Below the pieces are notes generated by a model. That model ran no database searches. It saw only the letters and a program-made list of their open reading frames with translations, and was not told the DNA's origin. A program made the position numbers and the translations under genes. From NCBI GenBank assembly GCA_017590115.1, contig JAGGNK010010225.1, forward strand, positions 5,828,001 to 5,892,000: a DNA stretch of 64,000 bases, read 5' to 3'. This document shows, piece after piece, positions 14,701 through 27,060 of the stretch. This DNA is from Montifringilla adamsi. Its lineage: Eukaryota; Chordata; Aves; Passeriformes; Passeridae. Position 1 is the first letter of the stretch. Each line of letters begins with the position of its first letter.

Positions 14701-17700
14701 TTTATTTAAAGAATAGTTGGTTTAATTGAGATTTTATTTTTGGAAAGTGCTTTCTCCGTGATTAGTATTGTGTTCAGCATTGCATTCTACAATTCAGTCA
14801 AAGTGGAATTGCTTAAAAGATTTCATTTCTTGCTCTCTTCCTTTCTTTTTCTTTACTTTCTTTTTTCTCTTGAATATTCTCTTCCAGAAAGACACAAAAG
14901 CTTTGCATTTCATATTTTTATGGCCTTCATTTCACAAATGTTGAATAGCGATATATTCAACTATTTGTGAATAATGATACTCCTGCTGCTCATTACTGTT
15001 TTTTTTTAAAATGCGTCTTAAAAAACCCACAAACCCCTCACAATATTTCATGCCCATCTGACTTATTTTTTCTTTGAAACTGTACATTCTGTACTTTTTT
15101 GTGTCATCAGGGTTAATCTAATGGGACTTAACTTTGCATGGTAATTATTTTATTTATCTGTAATACTGATTTATAGGTAGTTAAATAGAATCCCTGTTAC
15201 TGAGGAGCTTTTATGTTAAAGATCTATTTGGTACAGATCCTCTAAAAGTAAATGTGGATATTTTTATCACTAACTTAGAGGGAACGCAATTTCTTTGAAG
15301 CTTGAAGGGAAAAATCCCTGAATGACAGAAATGTCTTTAGAGGGAGGAGGGGAGGAGAGGAAATAGCTTCATAAAATCTGAAAAGCACATTCCTGTTCTC
15401 TGATAGTAGATGCCATAGCACAATGTTTGCCAGAGTTTAGCTAAGCTGATAAGCACAGTGGAATGAGAAAAAAAAAAAGTTACCAAGTCAAGCAAATACT
15501 GACTATCAATGATTTAGCCAGCACATTTATATATAAAGTATTTTACAGGTGTGAGTGGAATTCAAACAAGAACAAACAGTGAATATTTTGGCTAAGTGAT
15601 GTAACGGCAGATCAACATAGCTGACCTGAAGGTCATTTTAGCATTGAATGACTAGTACTTTACAATAAGATGTTTAATCTGTGACAAGAACAGTGCAGAG
15701 TTGGTGTGAGAAAGTGATGACAGAGTTGATTACCAGCATTTTTCCAAGAAAATGTATCGAAAATAAATTTGACTTTTTTACTTGGTAAAGTACACAGATT
15801 GCCAGATTAAAGCTATTTTATTACAGAGAGGAAAAGAATCCTATAGAGGGATGTCACAGGCTTTAAGAACAAGTGAAAAAACATATCAATGTATGCATTT
15901 GCATGTATATATATGCATCTATAAAGATGACATCAATATATATGTACACACTATTACTTGAGATTACCTGCGCCTGGTGAATAAGTAGCAATTGGCTAAT
16001 CAAAAAGATTCTATGCTTCCAGTTCAGTAAAGATTACCTGAATGATAATTACCTTTCATTCTTCTCTTGCTTTGAACAATTTAGTTTTAAATCCAAGGCA
16101 AAAAGAAAAGGTGTTGCTGTTTTGTTGGGTTTTTTCCCCCATGAAATTGCCAGCGCTTCTTAGTTTAGCTAGATAACATCTGTATGTCATTAACAAGTCA
16201 GAATATAAGAGAGAGTAATTAGGAAAAAAGAATTATCACTTTAAAAGATAAAGACTAAATGAACACTTAGGTACTGTGAAGATCATATTTAGTGCAGAAT
16301 ACCTAACAAATTCCTAGTTATTTAAACCAGTTTTCAAATCTCCTGCTAGGCTAATTCCTATATAATATGGTAGAAGGACATGGGTTCTATTTTTGGGTTT
16401 GCAATCATATTTTAAAAGAATCATATTATTCCCCTGTCTCATTTTCCATATTTTTAAGTAGGGATAATAAGATTTATCTGCCTTGGCAATACATTAAAGA
16501 GAGTATAATGCTCCAAATTATTAATTCCTATTAACACACACACATGCACACCTAAACAATGGAGATCAGTCTGTTACTGAACTTGAAGTAAGAATCTGTC
16601 TCAGTGTTCCAGAACTAAAGTCCTGGTCTTTGAGGGGGGGAAAAAAGAGTTAAAAGCATGGACTTGCACTTACCTGAGAAAGAGTAAATTATTTGAGATA
16701 ACATTTTTCTGACACACTGAGGAAACAGAAGGTGGAGTAGCACAGTTATTGAGAATCCTTTCTTGGGAAAGCTGACCTTCTAAGAAGCTTTGCTACAGGA
16801 TGAGTCCAATGGGGAAGATCCAGAAGTGTTTCCAGTTCTTGGGTCCTCCTGTAGGGAGCAGCAGCAGCTGCCTTCTGATCCCTCATTTAATCTAACATGG
16901 GCACCGATGAGTGTCCCCTCCAAGTGTCTGGTTCCAATGAGAAGGGAATCCAAGTACTTTAGCCTAAGAGATGCTTCAGGTGTGGGCCCAGCCTCAGCAG
17001 TTCATGAGCACAAGCATTAACATTTGCCAGCAGTTAACAGACAGCCTAGAAAAGTGGCACTTGGGCTACAGTAGTTTTCTGTATTTATCTCAGCGATGAG
17101 TGTAACAACTAACAGGGGCAGTCTAATGCTGTAATAAGATTATTGACAAAGAAGTATTTGCAATACTAAGCATAATAAAGTTTTAGACTTTTTTTTTTTT
17201 AATTGTAAAAGCTTACAGAAATAAGATAGAGGGATTACTTTGAATAGCATGTGTTTCTGTAATGTTTTGTAACTCAACCATTTCTGTATTGTTCAAATAC
17301 ATGGGAACTGGAAAATGAAAAGGAGGAAAGCCATTAATCAGCTTGCTGATGTGTTTTTCTTATCAGGCTGAAAGAAGTGCTAAGAACAAGCAGGTAGCAT
17401 ACATTATGAAAAACAGATGGAGTGTCAGATATGGCTTTGTGAGCTGAATCTGTGCAGTGGGAGAGATTTAACATTACCCTTAATATAAAATTCCCAACTC
17501 TATAAATAACATTATGACAAAATGCTCATGTGTATATAGAGACCTGGTATACACTTCTGAATCTAATGCATGTTGCCCAGCTGACATTAGGCAGGTAGCT
17601 CAAATCTCCTGTATCATCATGCATATATAGCTCAACAGTAACCTATAATCTCACTTCTCAGCCAGTTCATTACCCATATAAAAAAAAACAGTATTCTATC

Positions 17701-20700
17701 ATCCTTTCATGTGCCATGTCATCTGCCTCCAAACAGTTGCTACTGCTTGCTGTAAGCATCCAGGCAATTTTTCAGGCAGTCCTGAATGTTAGCACAGTGG
17801 TGTCTAACATGAGGAACCCATTATTTCTGTGTTTTAACCACTACCTAGTCTTGTGTTCTGTCTTTAATAACTACTGAAAGAGAAATAATAATTATGTCTG
17901 TAAACTTACCTTTTATTGCAGCTCCTAACGTGACCATTTTTTAGGTCAAATTAATGCTAATATCTACTTAATATTGTTTGATAGTTTTGGGAATTGATTT
18001 TGCATTCTAGTTATCTTTAGCATTAATTTAGGATACTGTTAAATCTGAACTGCAAGAAAGGGATTCTGTCTCAGTATAATGACATAGCTGGGGTTTAACT
18101 GATGTCATTGACTTTTCACTTCATGATTTGCACTGATGTTCAAAAAATGCCATTTAATAATGACTGGAATGGAATTCATACAGAGCATTCTCAACTAAAT
18201 ATGCCCTTTCTTAGGCCATGAATCATTAGGTATTGAAATAAATAATGATTGCACAATAGAATGATAAGTTCACTCCAGGTTTGATATACAGATCTCTTGA
18301 GTGTATTTTCATATGTTGATTTTCAATAAAGGGAAACAACCCTCTTCCACAGGGGACTGACAAGACTCATTAATGTAGCAACCTTAGCCATGTAGTGAGA
18401 TAACCTGCTTTAGATCATATATAGGTGCTGTTTACTTCATGTACATTTTGCAACCCACTGTTTGGAAAGAAGCCATCTGTGGATTTGGAGCTTTCTTTTG
18501 GGATGCCACATGTAGAGTCTTCTGGTTTGTTGTGGAATATTGTTTCTGACTGCAAACTGATCTCCTTGGGACAGAAAATTCATCTTTATACATCATAACT
18601 AGGGTTGATCTCTAGAGAAGGCCGGCTGTAATAGTAAGTGAATTAAAACAAAGTGCTTACTGACAAATTCAACATGCAAAATGCAGAAATGGAGCCAGTG
18701 AATTTATTATTGTCATTGCATAGAGATGATTCTGCAACAGATGTGTAGATGGGCACAGTTCTGTGGATTGTGAGGCTGTTGTAATTAATTATAATGAACC
18801 CATTATGGTGGGTCTTCCATAACACCCATCTACATGTAGGATAGGTCTTGTATCTTGTATCTTTATCTGAAAAACGTATAAGGTAAAGGAACAGTCTATT
18901 AAATAACAATAACAATAAAGTTTAATAATGACTGCCCAAGATTCATTTCTTTCACATGTAATAAATTAAAAGGGAACTGGCTTGAATGAATTTGATTCAG
19001 CACTTACCTTGAATTCCTGAGAGTTCATTAACTTGTTTGAAAGAAAATGTATACATGAACATACCAAAGGTCTGCCCAGAAAACCCAAGTCATTGTCACT
19101 TTGTTGGAGATGGTAATTGTGTTAATAATTGCTTTGAACCTCTATAATCATTTTAACTGTAGTGCTGTGGAAAAAAAAATAGTCACTGATTTTGGTGCAA
19201 AAAGAGATACTACTTATTTTTTACTGTGAGCTAACCTTTGCTGGTTTGTTGCAAACACCAAACACAGTGATGATATGAAGTTCTTTGCAAGTGTGCATGT
19301 CCTTGGGCCAAATATTTAAACTGCCCAAAGCATTAGACATGCTTATTTGAGTACTCAATTATTTAATTAAAACCCTGAAGTGATTTTTTCAATTTTTTTT
19401 CAATCTGAAGCTAATTTCCACATGATCTTGTGATGAGTTGGTGAAGTAGTAGACTTGGTTAATAGATAGAGTAATGGAAATCAGAATATGTAATGAATCT
19501 TGTTCTTACACTTACCTGTGCCCTCTATGTACTAGGAATACTTGACAGAGCTGCAGGGGAGGAAGAGGTTAAATGTACTTATATCTTCTACCTTGACCTC
19601 AGAGTGTGCTCAGGAGTGCCCTAAACATTGTTCACGTCTGGTTCTTTGCTGCTTGGCCCCTGACATGCAGAAGAAATATGTGAGTGAGTCATCATCTGCT
19701 GGTGCCATTGTGGCATAGTGATGGGAGCAAGAGCTCTGCCAATCTTTCATGCCTGAGGAATTTTCTTTTTGCTGCTGCCAAAACTATGGATGTTCTGGTT
19801 GGTGCCTTCAGCTGGAGAAGAGTAACTGTAGGCATGAGGGAAAATTTGGTCCCATGTCCAATCAAACAATTAGTTATAATCTCCACTCTTGAGTACAAGC
19901 CAGGAGAAGACGTGAAGACGTGCAACAAGCGAGTCTCAGAGCTTATCCTGAGAAAGCACATGGCAGTAAGCTTCCAGTTTCCCACTGATATTAACAGCTG
20001 AGCTATAAAAATGACTTTCAGTTCAAATCCAGACTCCCCTATTGATTTCTAGCTTGATTTTTACATGAATGTTCTATCTTTCTCTTATCAGCTTCATGCA
20101 GACTCTAGCTGGTTTGGCACTTTGTGATGTTCTTGACATTGTTCAAAGAGATGTTAAGTTAAAGCTGAACAGTTTCCTTGACCTGAAGTTTAAACAAGAA
20201 TTTGACAGTTCTGAAATTCTATTTAGGACCCAGAATCATGTCTTTAAAAGTATGTGGAAACTGTCCTTTATTAAGATTTCAGAGAACTGAATGCTAGCTG
20301 TAATTATTTGGGGGCAAATATTAACTGGTCAATATTTTCATAGGCACCATTCTACTCCAGAATAAAAATAATTTACAAGGGAGAGTTTTATACTAATCTG
20401 AAGCTTGTGAGATGGTTTTCTTACCGCACCACCCTAGATTTTTTTTTGTTTCACACACATATGTGAGTTGATGTGAGTACCTTTTACACACTATGGTATG
20501 AATAAACCTGTAAGTTTCATAGTTCTTCTGTCTGGATTATCAAAATTCTGGCAGGTTATATAGGGACTGGCAATAGTTGGGGATGTTACAGATAGCAGAG
20601 AATTATTGATAAGCCTGTTATTTTTAGTCATAATTGAAGTGCTTTCCTCCAGGTCAGTATAAAAATGTTGCAGTTGCGATTATTAGTTTGTGTCCCCTTT

Positions 20701-23291
20701 TTGTTAAGGGTTATTGCATGTTGTTGAACTGACAGCTAAACCTGGCCCTGAACTGAAAACTAAAAATAGGAACATGTAACGAGAAAAAGATAAAAGCCTT
20801 TAAGACATTTGAAATAGCAACATAGGGAAGTTTTCTGAGCAATGGACTGAGGAAATCACTGCAAATTGGAAAGAACTGGATTGTGCTGTAATGTCTCCTT
20901 TCTTTGCAATCACTATTTTGAGGTGGTATTTGAATGCTCTATAGACTCCTTTCTTATCCTTTGCTTCATGGTAACTTTTTCAGTTAGGAATTTACTGTTA
21001 GGAGAATAAGAGTTTTCCCTGGTCTATTTTCAGGTCTTGTAAATTATTGCCTTGTGATTATATTTCCTACTGAATAGAGCCGAGGACTGCCATAGTCATG
21101 GTTGCAAGGTGTCAAATCAGAGGAAGATGTGTATTCAGTTTAATGGATTATAAACAATGCTTTCTACTTTTGCAGAGACAAAAAGCTCTTGGGACCTTAA
21201 CAGTGATTTTTTTTTGCCCTTGGAGTTTAAAAATAGATTTCCAGGATGCTGAAAGAGGAGCCAGGAATTACACACCTGAGTTAAATGTATGGAGAGTCTT
21301 GCTTTGATAAGCAATTTGCTCTTAATTGGCTTGCATGGGAGCTTTTTGTGGGAGGGAGTAAGGTGTGGATAAAAGTAGTGTAAGGATTTCACAACTGCAG
21401 CAATTTCTCAATGCTGTAATCAGATGCTGACTGATACTAAGAAATCTGATGCCCTGTTATTACAATATTGCACAATTTGGAAAAGAGAATTATGAGATAA
21501 CTATGTACAAATGAAGTGAACTTATCACACTAAATAACTGCAAGCAATTTCTTGTCTGTGAAAAGCAGTATAATCCATCGGGACATACAAAATACAAGTG
21601 GTAAGTTTTGGTTTTTATTTATTCTACTTGGATATAATTTTTCTTTGTAGCTGATAATATGGCTATCACCATACATAGGTGCATGCCTGTGCCTACATAG
21701 CAGCAAATACTTCATAATAAAATGTTATATTTTCTTTTATAGTAGAAGCAGTTCACTGTTCTGGAGAATTTTTGTATCTGTTTGCTGATTTATAGATGGG
21801 CACCTTAAATAAAGTACATAATTAGGGTTAATTCAAGTATAGGTATAGACAAGTCAAGTATAGACACTGGGTATGGGTAGTAGGGAATTCTTAAGTAGCT
21901 TTTATGTCTTGTAGGAAGGGATCAGATGGGTGCAGGTCTTGTGGCACTTACAGTCTCCAGAGTGTCTTTGCACAAATGAGCAGACTGGATCCTTAATTGT
22001 GTAGAGAGCAGGCGCAGAAAGAGCAGCACTCAGATGATCCCCTTCATTGTATCCCTGTTGCTAAGCAGAGAGGCTTTTGTACCACTTGGAACATTTTCAG
22101 GCTCTGTGGCTGCATTCCTAGATGAGTTGCAATAATTAAATGTGAAAGCAGTGATTGCCAGCATTGCTTGCCAATTCCAGTTTTATAATGAGGGGCAAAA
22201 AACGTCTGATCAGCCCCAGACAGAAACAGAAATCTGTTTGACCTTTAATTATATGCCAGACCAATGGTGGTGTGAGTTTAAAGAGACAAAAACATAAACT
22301 TCTTCGGAAGGTATGGACTGTCTTACTGTTCTGAGAGCACATATTCCTTTTTGGTAGGTAGTGCTCTGGAGGAGGAAATTCCCTTTAAGTGGTTTTCTTT
22401 CTACTGCTAAAAGGTGGGTTTGTTTGTAAACCTGTTTCAAGACTGCTTTAGCTTCTCATTTTGCTTGGCACTGAGTAAATTATTTTTATGCAAAAGATAA
22501 GTCTAGGTAGTGTCTGTAATCTGCTGGTTTTCCACTTCTGTCATCTCATCAGCTTTTCCAGTCACCTTTTCTAAGTGCTGAATAACAAGAAAGACAGAAC
22601 TGAACTTTTTGTTCTTCTGAGTTGACAGCTGTAGAGATGGAGAAGTGACAAAATTAACTTTTAGAATTTATGTGAGTGAAAGGGGCCTGTACAGTCATTT
22701 TCTGTTCTTTTGGATGGACTCTGCGGAAGTAACTCAGGGCTACTGGTGATTCTTGTTGTTAAATTTTGGTGAAAGGTCTAGTAATATAATTGACCATCCA
22801 GAGAATAAAACCAGGTCTTTTAGAAATGTGCAGTTGTTTGCTTTTTTGTTTTGCAAATCTATCAAAAAGGACAATTATGATTCTCTAATATAAACAGATT
22901 ATCATGAGAAAAAAGAGGTAATTAAGTGGACTTTTTATTTTTCTTATGACGTTGTTACTAGAATTTTCATTTATGTATTTTAAAGTTTATGAAATTTGAC
23001 AGTTTCTACATTATTTTTCCAATCTTTTTCCAACCTGTTTACAAGCTTTTTTTTTTCCATGAGTAGATGACCAAGAAAACAATTGAGACATCCTTCCTCC
23101 TTATTAACTCCTAATTCAGAGCAAGAAGTAGTTGGGGCTTAGATTTCTCCCACCATGAAATAAGACTTGTCAGTCTGAAACTGGTGGCTTTGCAGAAATG
23201 ACTTTTCTTCCCACTGGAAAATAACTATGCATTAAAATTTCCAGACAGCCTTTGTGAATGTAGATAAATTTTCTTTTCCTATGGATAAGAT

Positions 23292-23292
<1 letters not shown>
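8740..23292. other. Long AT-rich unique non-coding stretch
   Basis: In about 14.5 kb I recognise no exon, RNA gene or interspersed repeat. Low-complexity landmarks include a short ATA-type run near 11.65 kb, alternating A/T and TG-type patches near 13.3, 13.85 and 15.9 kb, a CA run near 16.53 kb, and A or T tracts of 8-12 bases. All frames are of at most 105 codons, and the longest (19684-20001 plus) is mirrored by a 97-codon frame on the minus strand, which argues against either being coding. Strongly diverged ancient repeats cannot be excluded. Confidence 0.55.

Positions 23293-23338
<46 letters not shown>
23293..23338. repeat. A46 homopolymer
   Basis: Forty-six consecutive A residues follow GATC and end at GTTACCC. 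No AATAAA lies in the roughly 60 bases upstream, and the upstream sequence resembles no avian retroposon that I know. I therefore call a simple homopolymer and not a retrocopy tail. Its exact length is likely to be unreliable in any assembly. Confidence 0.9.
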
Positions 23339-23341
<3 letters not shown>

Positions 23342-24645
23342 ACCCACTTTCCTTTTACAGGTCTGGTATTGTAAGTTGTAGGGCAAATAGAAAAATGTGA
23401 AGTAAGTCTACAGTTGTCCTTTTTGTTCTAATTTTAACTTTACTATTTGTATAGCTAGAATAATAAGGCTCTGACAGTTTGATAGACTTTGCCCAGTAAA
23501 AATTTTCTGGGGACTTGCATTGGGCATGGTAGTCAGGGAGTAGGTACCAAAACACTAGATGGTAACTTCGATCATTGGTATAGGAAAAATTCCTACTTAT
23601 TATTCCTTTATTTGGTAGTAAAGAAAGCTTCTATTCAAACCTGCTACTTTGAATTTAGCAGTAGCATTAGGTTATTTCCTGTTAATAGCTAGCTAATTTT
23701 TCACCTGATTGATTTTTGCTGAACCGTTGCCTTTTACTGGTAGCTGTCATTGCCACAAATTCTGCTCATTTTAATTATGGCTTATATAAAGAATTACTTT
23801 TTATCTTCGTTCAAGCTGCAAGTCACATTTTATCACGTAAACAAAACAATTAAAAATTCTCAGAGAGGAAAAGCTGTGAATAATGTGCCTCTATAAATGG
23901 CTTACATAAGACAGAATGGTATATAATGCTGTCTCTAAATGTGTTGTCCCCCATCTTGCTGCTATTGTATTAACTCACTGTAGAGTAAATGCACAATATG
24001 TCATTAATTATTTAGTTTTCTGGGCTAATACATCACTGTACAATAACTGTCCCTTATTTTTGATGTTGGTGCTCATTGGTGCTGATCCTTAGATGGGAGC
24101 AAGGGCCTTCTCAGGGAGATACTTAGGGTGCCCTCTCAGTCCTGGTGCTTTAGAAGTGAGCAAAGATTAAGCTGCACTCAAACATCCTGCAAGTGGGTCA
24201 GTGTTGGCACAACAGGACTGCTGGAAGCAGTGCCAGTTATTTTGCAATAGCTCCTCTATGCTGGCAGGTCCTGCTGCTGCCTTAACAAGCACTGCAATGC
24301 AAACAAGTCTTGAATCTGAGGTATTTCATAACTTTAGTAGGTGGGGGGCTTTTGAAACTCACCTTGGGAAACAAATATTTGTGAAGAGTTGCTTCGTAAA
24401 TACATTCATGATGAATATTCATCTGCTGTACAGAGGAGTTTCTGACTGGGATTTAACTTGTATGAATGTACTAGGACAAATTTTCTACCACAGGAAATTA
24501 CAATAATTTAAAGGAAGACATGATGAGGATAAAGAGTAGAAAGAGCAGTTGTAGTTGCCTTAGTGATTCTGTTTTGTCAAAAAATGTTTGATTTAATTTC
24601 CAAGAACCTCTGCCATATTCAGTTTTAATCCATTAGATCTATCCA
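23339..24645. other. Unique non-coding sequence
   Basis: Nothing was recognised between the A46 tract and the CR1 fragment. Frames up to 101 codons (24201-24506 plus) show no domain. The 24.07-24.30 kb part is a little richer in G and C than its surroundings. Confidence 0.5.
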
Positions 24646-24803
24646 TTTTGAAGGATAATTTGGGCTGGAAAGGACCTCAAGAAATGTCTAGTCCAATCTC
24701 TGTCTGAAGTAGAGAGAGGTTGAAAAGACAGAAAGCTGTGAGATCTGACTGGGTTGCTCAGAGCTTTTAGACCTTGAAAATCATCAAGGATGAACACACT
24801 TTT
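24646..24803 (-). mobile_element. CR1 LINE 3' end fragment, minus strand
   Basis: Read on the plus strand, this stretch carries the reversed CR1 3' signature: a GGCTGGAAAGGACCTC-type block, then TCTAGTCCAA, then GGTTGCTCAGAGC and an ATCATCAAGGATG block. In CR1 elements these words occur in this order in the 3' untranslated region, so the element's 3' end is at the low-coordinate side. The copy is 5' truncated, as is usual for CR1, and clearly diverged, with the terminal short repeat no longer visible. It encodes nothing intact. Identification rests on memory of the family consensus; the high-coordinate boundary is approximate. Confidence 0.82.
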
Positions 24804-25289
24804 ATTTTGTATATTTGTTTTCCTTAACTAAGGAAAACATTTAATCTTATACTGAAAATAAACGAGACATTGAGGTTATTGCAGGATGAATCTGAATCAG
24901 TTTTCAGGGGCAGAGTAGCAACTCCCAGTATGTAGTTTCATCCTGGTTTAAGTGGAAGGCAGCCTAGTTCCCAGCAGAGAGGGGAGGATTCCCTTGCTGC
25001 TCTTGCAGGCAAAAGCGTGAATTGTGGGCATCTGTCATCAAAAAATAACTCATGTTGACAGTAGTCTATTTTGTGATGATTTTGTTGTAATTTTGTATCA
25101 GTTCTCACTGGAATGTCTCCCCTTATTGTTGGTAGGAGTTATGCAGTTGTAAATATACAGCAAGCCTTCATGTCAGTACACGTCTAAGTGAATTTTGGTA
25201 CTTTCAGTACTTCCACAAAGTGAGATAGTGAAAATAAAGGTTTTCCGGGCAAAAACCCTCAACATTTCTGTTGTGATTTCCTTTTATAG
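24804..25289. other. Spacer between CR1 fragment and local duplication
   Basis: About 490 bases without a recognisable gene or repeat. A somewhat GC-richer patch lies near 24.94-25.02 kb. Confidence 0.5.
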
Positions 25290-25521
25290 TGACACGGCTT
25301 CTGTCTCAGCATTGTGGAGATAAAAGTTTACTGTGGGTAGATAGCTACTTGGGCCACAATGCTTCCAAAGCTGTGCAGGAAATAGATTTGATTAGATGGG
25401 TGACACGGCTTTGACAGATCTGTCTCAGCATTGTGGAGATAGATAAAAGTTTACTGTGGGTAGGTAGCTACTTGGGCCACAATGCTTCCAAAGCTGTGCA
25501 GCAAATAGATTTGATTAGATG
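25290..25521. repeat. Tandem duplication of a 111-121 bp unit
   Basis: Two abutting units (25290-25400 and 25401-25521) share nearly all their sequence, beginning TGACACGGCT and ending near GATTTGATTAGATG. The second unit is longer by about ten bases, from small insertions after the start and within a GATA-type word. A few substitutions separate them, for example TAGATAG against TAGGTAG and AGGAAAT against AGCAAAT. Both units keep the CG near their start. The divergence is low, so the duplication is fairly recent. No third unit is present. Confidence 0.93.
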
Positions 25522-25973
25522 AGACTTCAGGTCCTTTTTCTATCCCAGTTGTGCTTTCAGAGAAGTAATTCATCTGTTTGGCTATGACATGAGTCAGCAA
25601 AATGAAAAGGCAGATTTGTCTGCCTTTAGGAAAACTGTGGCATAGGGTGTTTGTGTTAACTCACAATTTTCTTGGTCTTTAACAAAACTCTAATCACCTT
25701 CATCAAAGTCATGCCTTGTGCTGTGATTCCAGTCCTACAAGTGGCTGTTCTGATCATCTGGTTTTACATGCACTCCGTGGTCACTATATGAAAGCTACAG
25801 TTGTGGAAATGCACCTGCTCATCCTCTGTTCCCATTCCTACACAGGCATATTTTCCCATATTTATTCAACGTCATGGAAAGCTCTGATCTATGACATTCA
25901 TGGGGACAGTTCGGACTTTCACAAGGGTTAGAAATGGGAGAAAACTTGGCTATAGGCAAATGAATTTTTATTA
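25522..25973. other. Unique spacer between two duplications
   Basis: No gene or repeat was recognised in these 450 bases. A 71-codon frame (25716-25931 plus) has no identifiable features. Confidence 0.5.
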
Positions 25974-26065
25974 TATGTTAAAATAGAACAAACTCCGTTA
26001 GATCTAGTAGAATACACGTGGATGTGACATGAACTTGAATTGGCCACAGGGAAAGAGCCCTTGTG
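25974..26065 (+). repeat. 92-bp direct repeat, copy 1
   Basis: This 92-bp segment recurs in the same orientation at 26251-26342, an offset of 277 bases. The copies differ at about four positions. This copy holds CCG and ACG where the other has CTA and ACA, so two CpG sites survive here and have decayed there. Sequence beyond the shared block does not match, so this is not simply two periods of a 277-bp tandem repeat, unless one period has been largely lost. Confidence 0.93.
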
Positions 26066-26250
26066 ATGTATTGCCTAGAGAAAATTGGAACTTATGCCTC
26101 TTGGACAATTAGCAAGATATTATGCCACCTTTTTGATCTTGAATAATTCACATACTACTTGGAGTTCCAGTCTCTCACATCATTGTTGCTCACTGATTCC
26201 TAGTCTATGCTTACTTCTGGTTTTAGTTTTCCTTCCACATTTCAGCCACG

Positions 26251-26342
26251 TATGTTAAAATAGAGCAAACTCTATTAGATCTAGTAGAATACACATGGAT
26301 GTGACATGAACTTGAATTGGCCACAGGGAAAGAGCCCTTGTG
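26251..26342 (+). repeat. 92-bp direct repeat, copy 2
   Basis: Second copy of the block at 25974-26065, in direct orientation. It lacks the two CpG sites of the first copy. The 185 bases between the copies show no repeat structure. Confidence 0.93.
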
Positions 26343-26669
26343 GTTAGATAGTGATTTTTTTAATCATCAATTTTAAAGTATTGAAATGTGAGTAATGTCA
26401 AATAAAATGTTAAAATATTATCTGCAATTATTTACGTTTATTTCAAGGCTGTATGATATTACTTGGGTTATTTCATCCTCGGGTGTTTGTGGTTCCACTT
26501 AGTGTTATGAACATGAGCATATAATATTAAAGACACAAGTGACTTTTTAAGAGAACTTACCTGTTGTATTTTCAGGCAAGAAGATCAGAGTGTGGGGTTT
26601 CCACACTGATTCAATAAACTGACTCTCTATCAGGATGAGGTACTAAGCAAGGAAGGTCTGCTGTGTTTT
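26343..26669. other. AT-rich spacer
   Basis: About 330 bases of A/T-rich sequence with no recognised element, up to the degraded 3' side of the next CR1 copy. Confidence 0.5.
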
Positions 26670-27060
26670 CTCAAAAACGCCCTCTGGGTGAAGAACCTTT
26701 TTCAAATATCCAATCTGCTATTGCATCATGGCACTCCCTGTCATGGCATGGCCCTGTCACTGGCCACCACAGAGAAGAGACCTGTACCTGCTGCTCTGCT
26801 TCCCATTGTGAGGATGCTGTAGATGGCTCTTAGGTCTCCCCTCAGTTTCCTCTTTTCCAGACTGAACAAGGCAAGTGACCTTATCCAGTCATTATATGAC
26901 TTCCTCCCCAGACCCTTCACCAACTTTGTAGTCCTCCTTTTGGACACTCTCCAATAGCCTTGTATCTTTCGTATATTGAGCTGCCCACAACTGCACAGAG
27001 GACTTGAGAGAGTGAGACCACACCAATGCAAAGTAGACTGGGACAACTCCCTTTGATTTG
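26670..27060 (-). mobile_element. CR1 LINE fragment (end of reverse transcriptase ORF), minus strand
   Basis: The minus strand encodes a recognisable C-terminal CR1 ORF2 piece across 26741-27046. Key words are CGLTLSSPLCSCGQL, then VSKRRTTKLVKGLG, then LALFSLEKRKLRGDLRAIYS, then GLFSVVASDRA. These match the conserved end of the CR1 polymerase protein, which in intact copies continues with a QGRFRLDIRK-type segment. The matching DNA (an AGATTGGATATT block and a TTCTTCACCCAGAGGG block, read on the minus strand) continues past a stop to about 26670, after which similarity fades. The 5' part of the element is missing. The copy is dead and is shorter than the roughly 4.5 kb of a full CR1. Confidence 0.88.

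Noticed and set aside
19684..20001. 105-codon plus-strand frame
   Set aside because: A 97-codon frame covers the same bases on the minus strand. Neither shows a domain or plausible splice boundaries.
20000..20035. A GTTCAAATCC word resembling a tRNA B box
   Set aside because: No matching A box, acceptor stem or cloverleaf could be built around it.
26675..26692. A CGCCCTCTGGGTG word resembling part of a CTCF motif
   Set aside because: It is explained by the CR1 sequence at that position and lacks the full motif.
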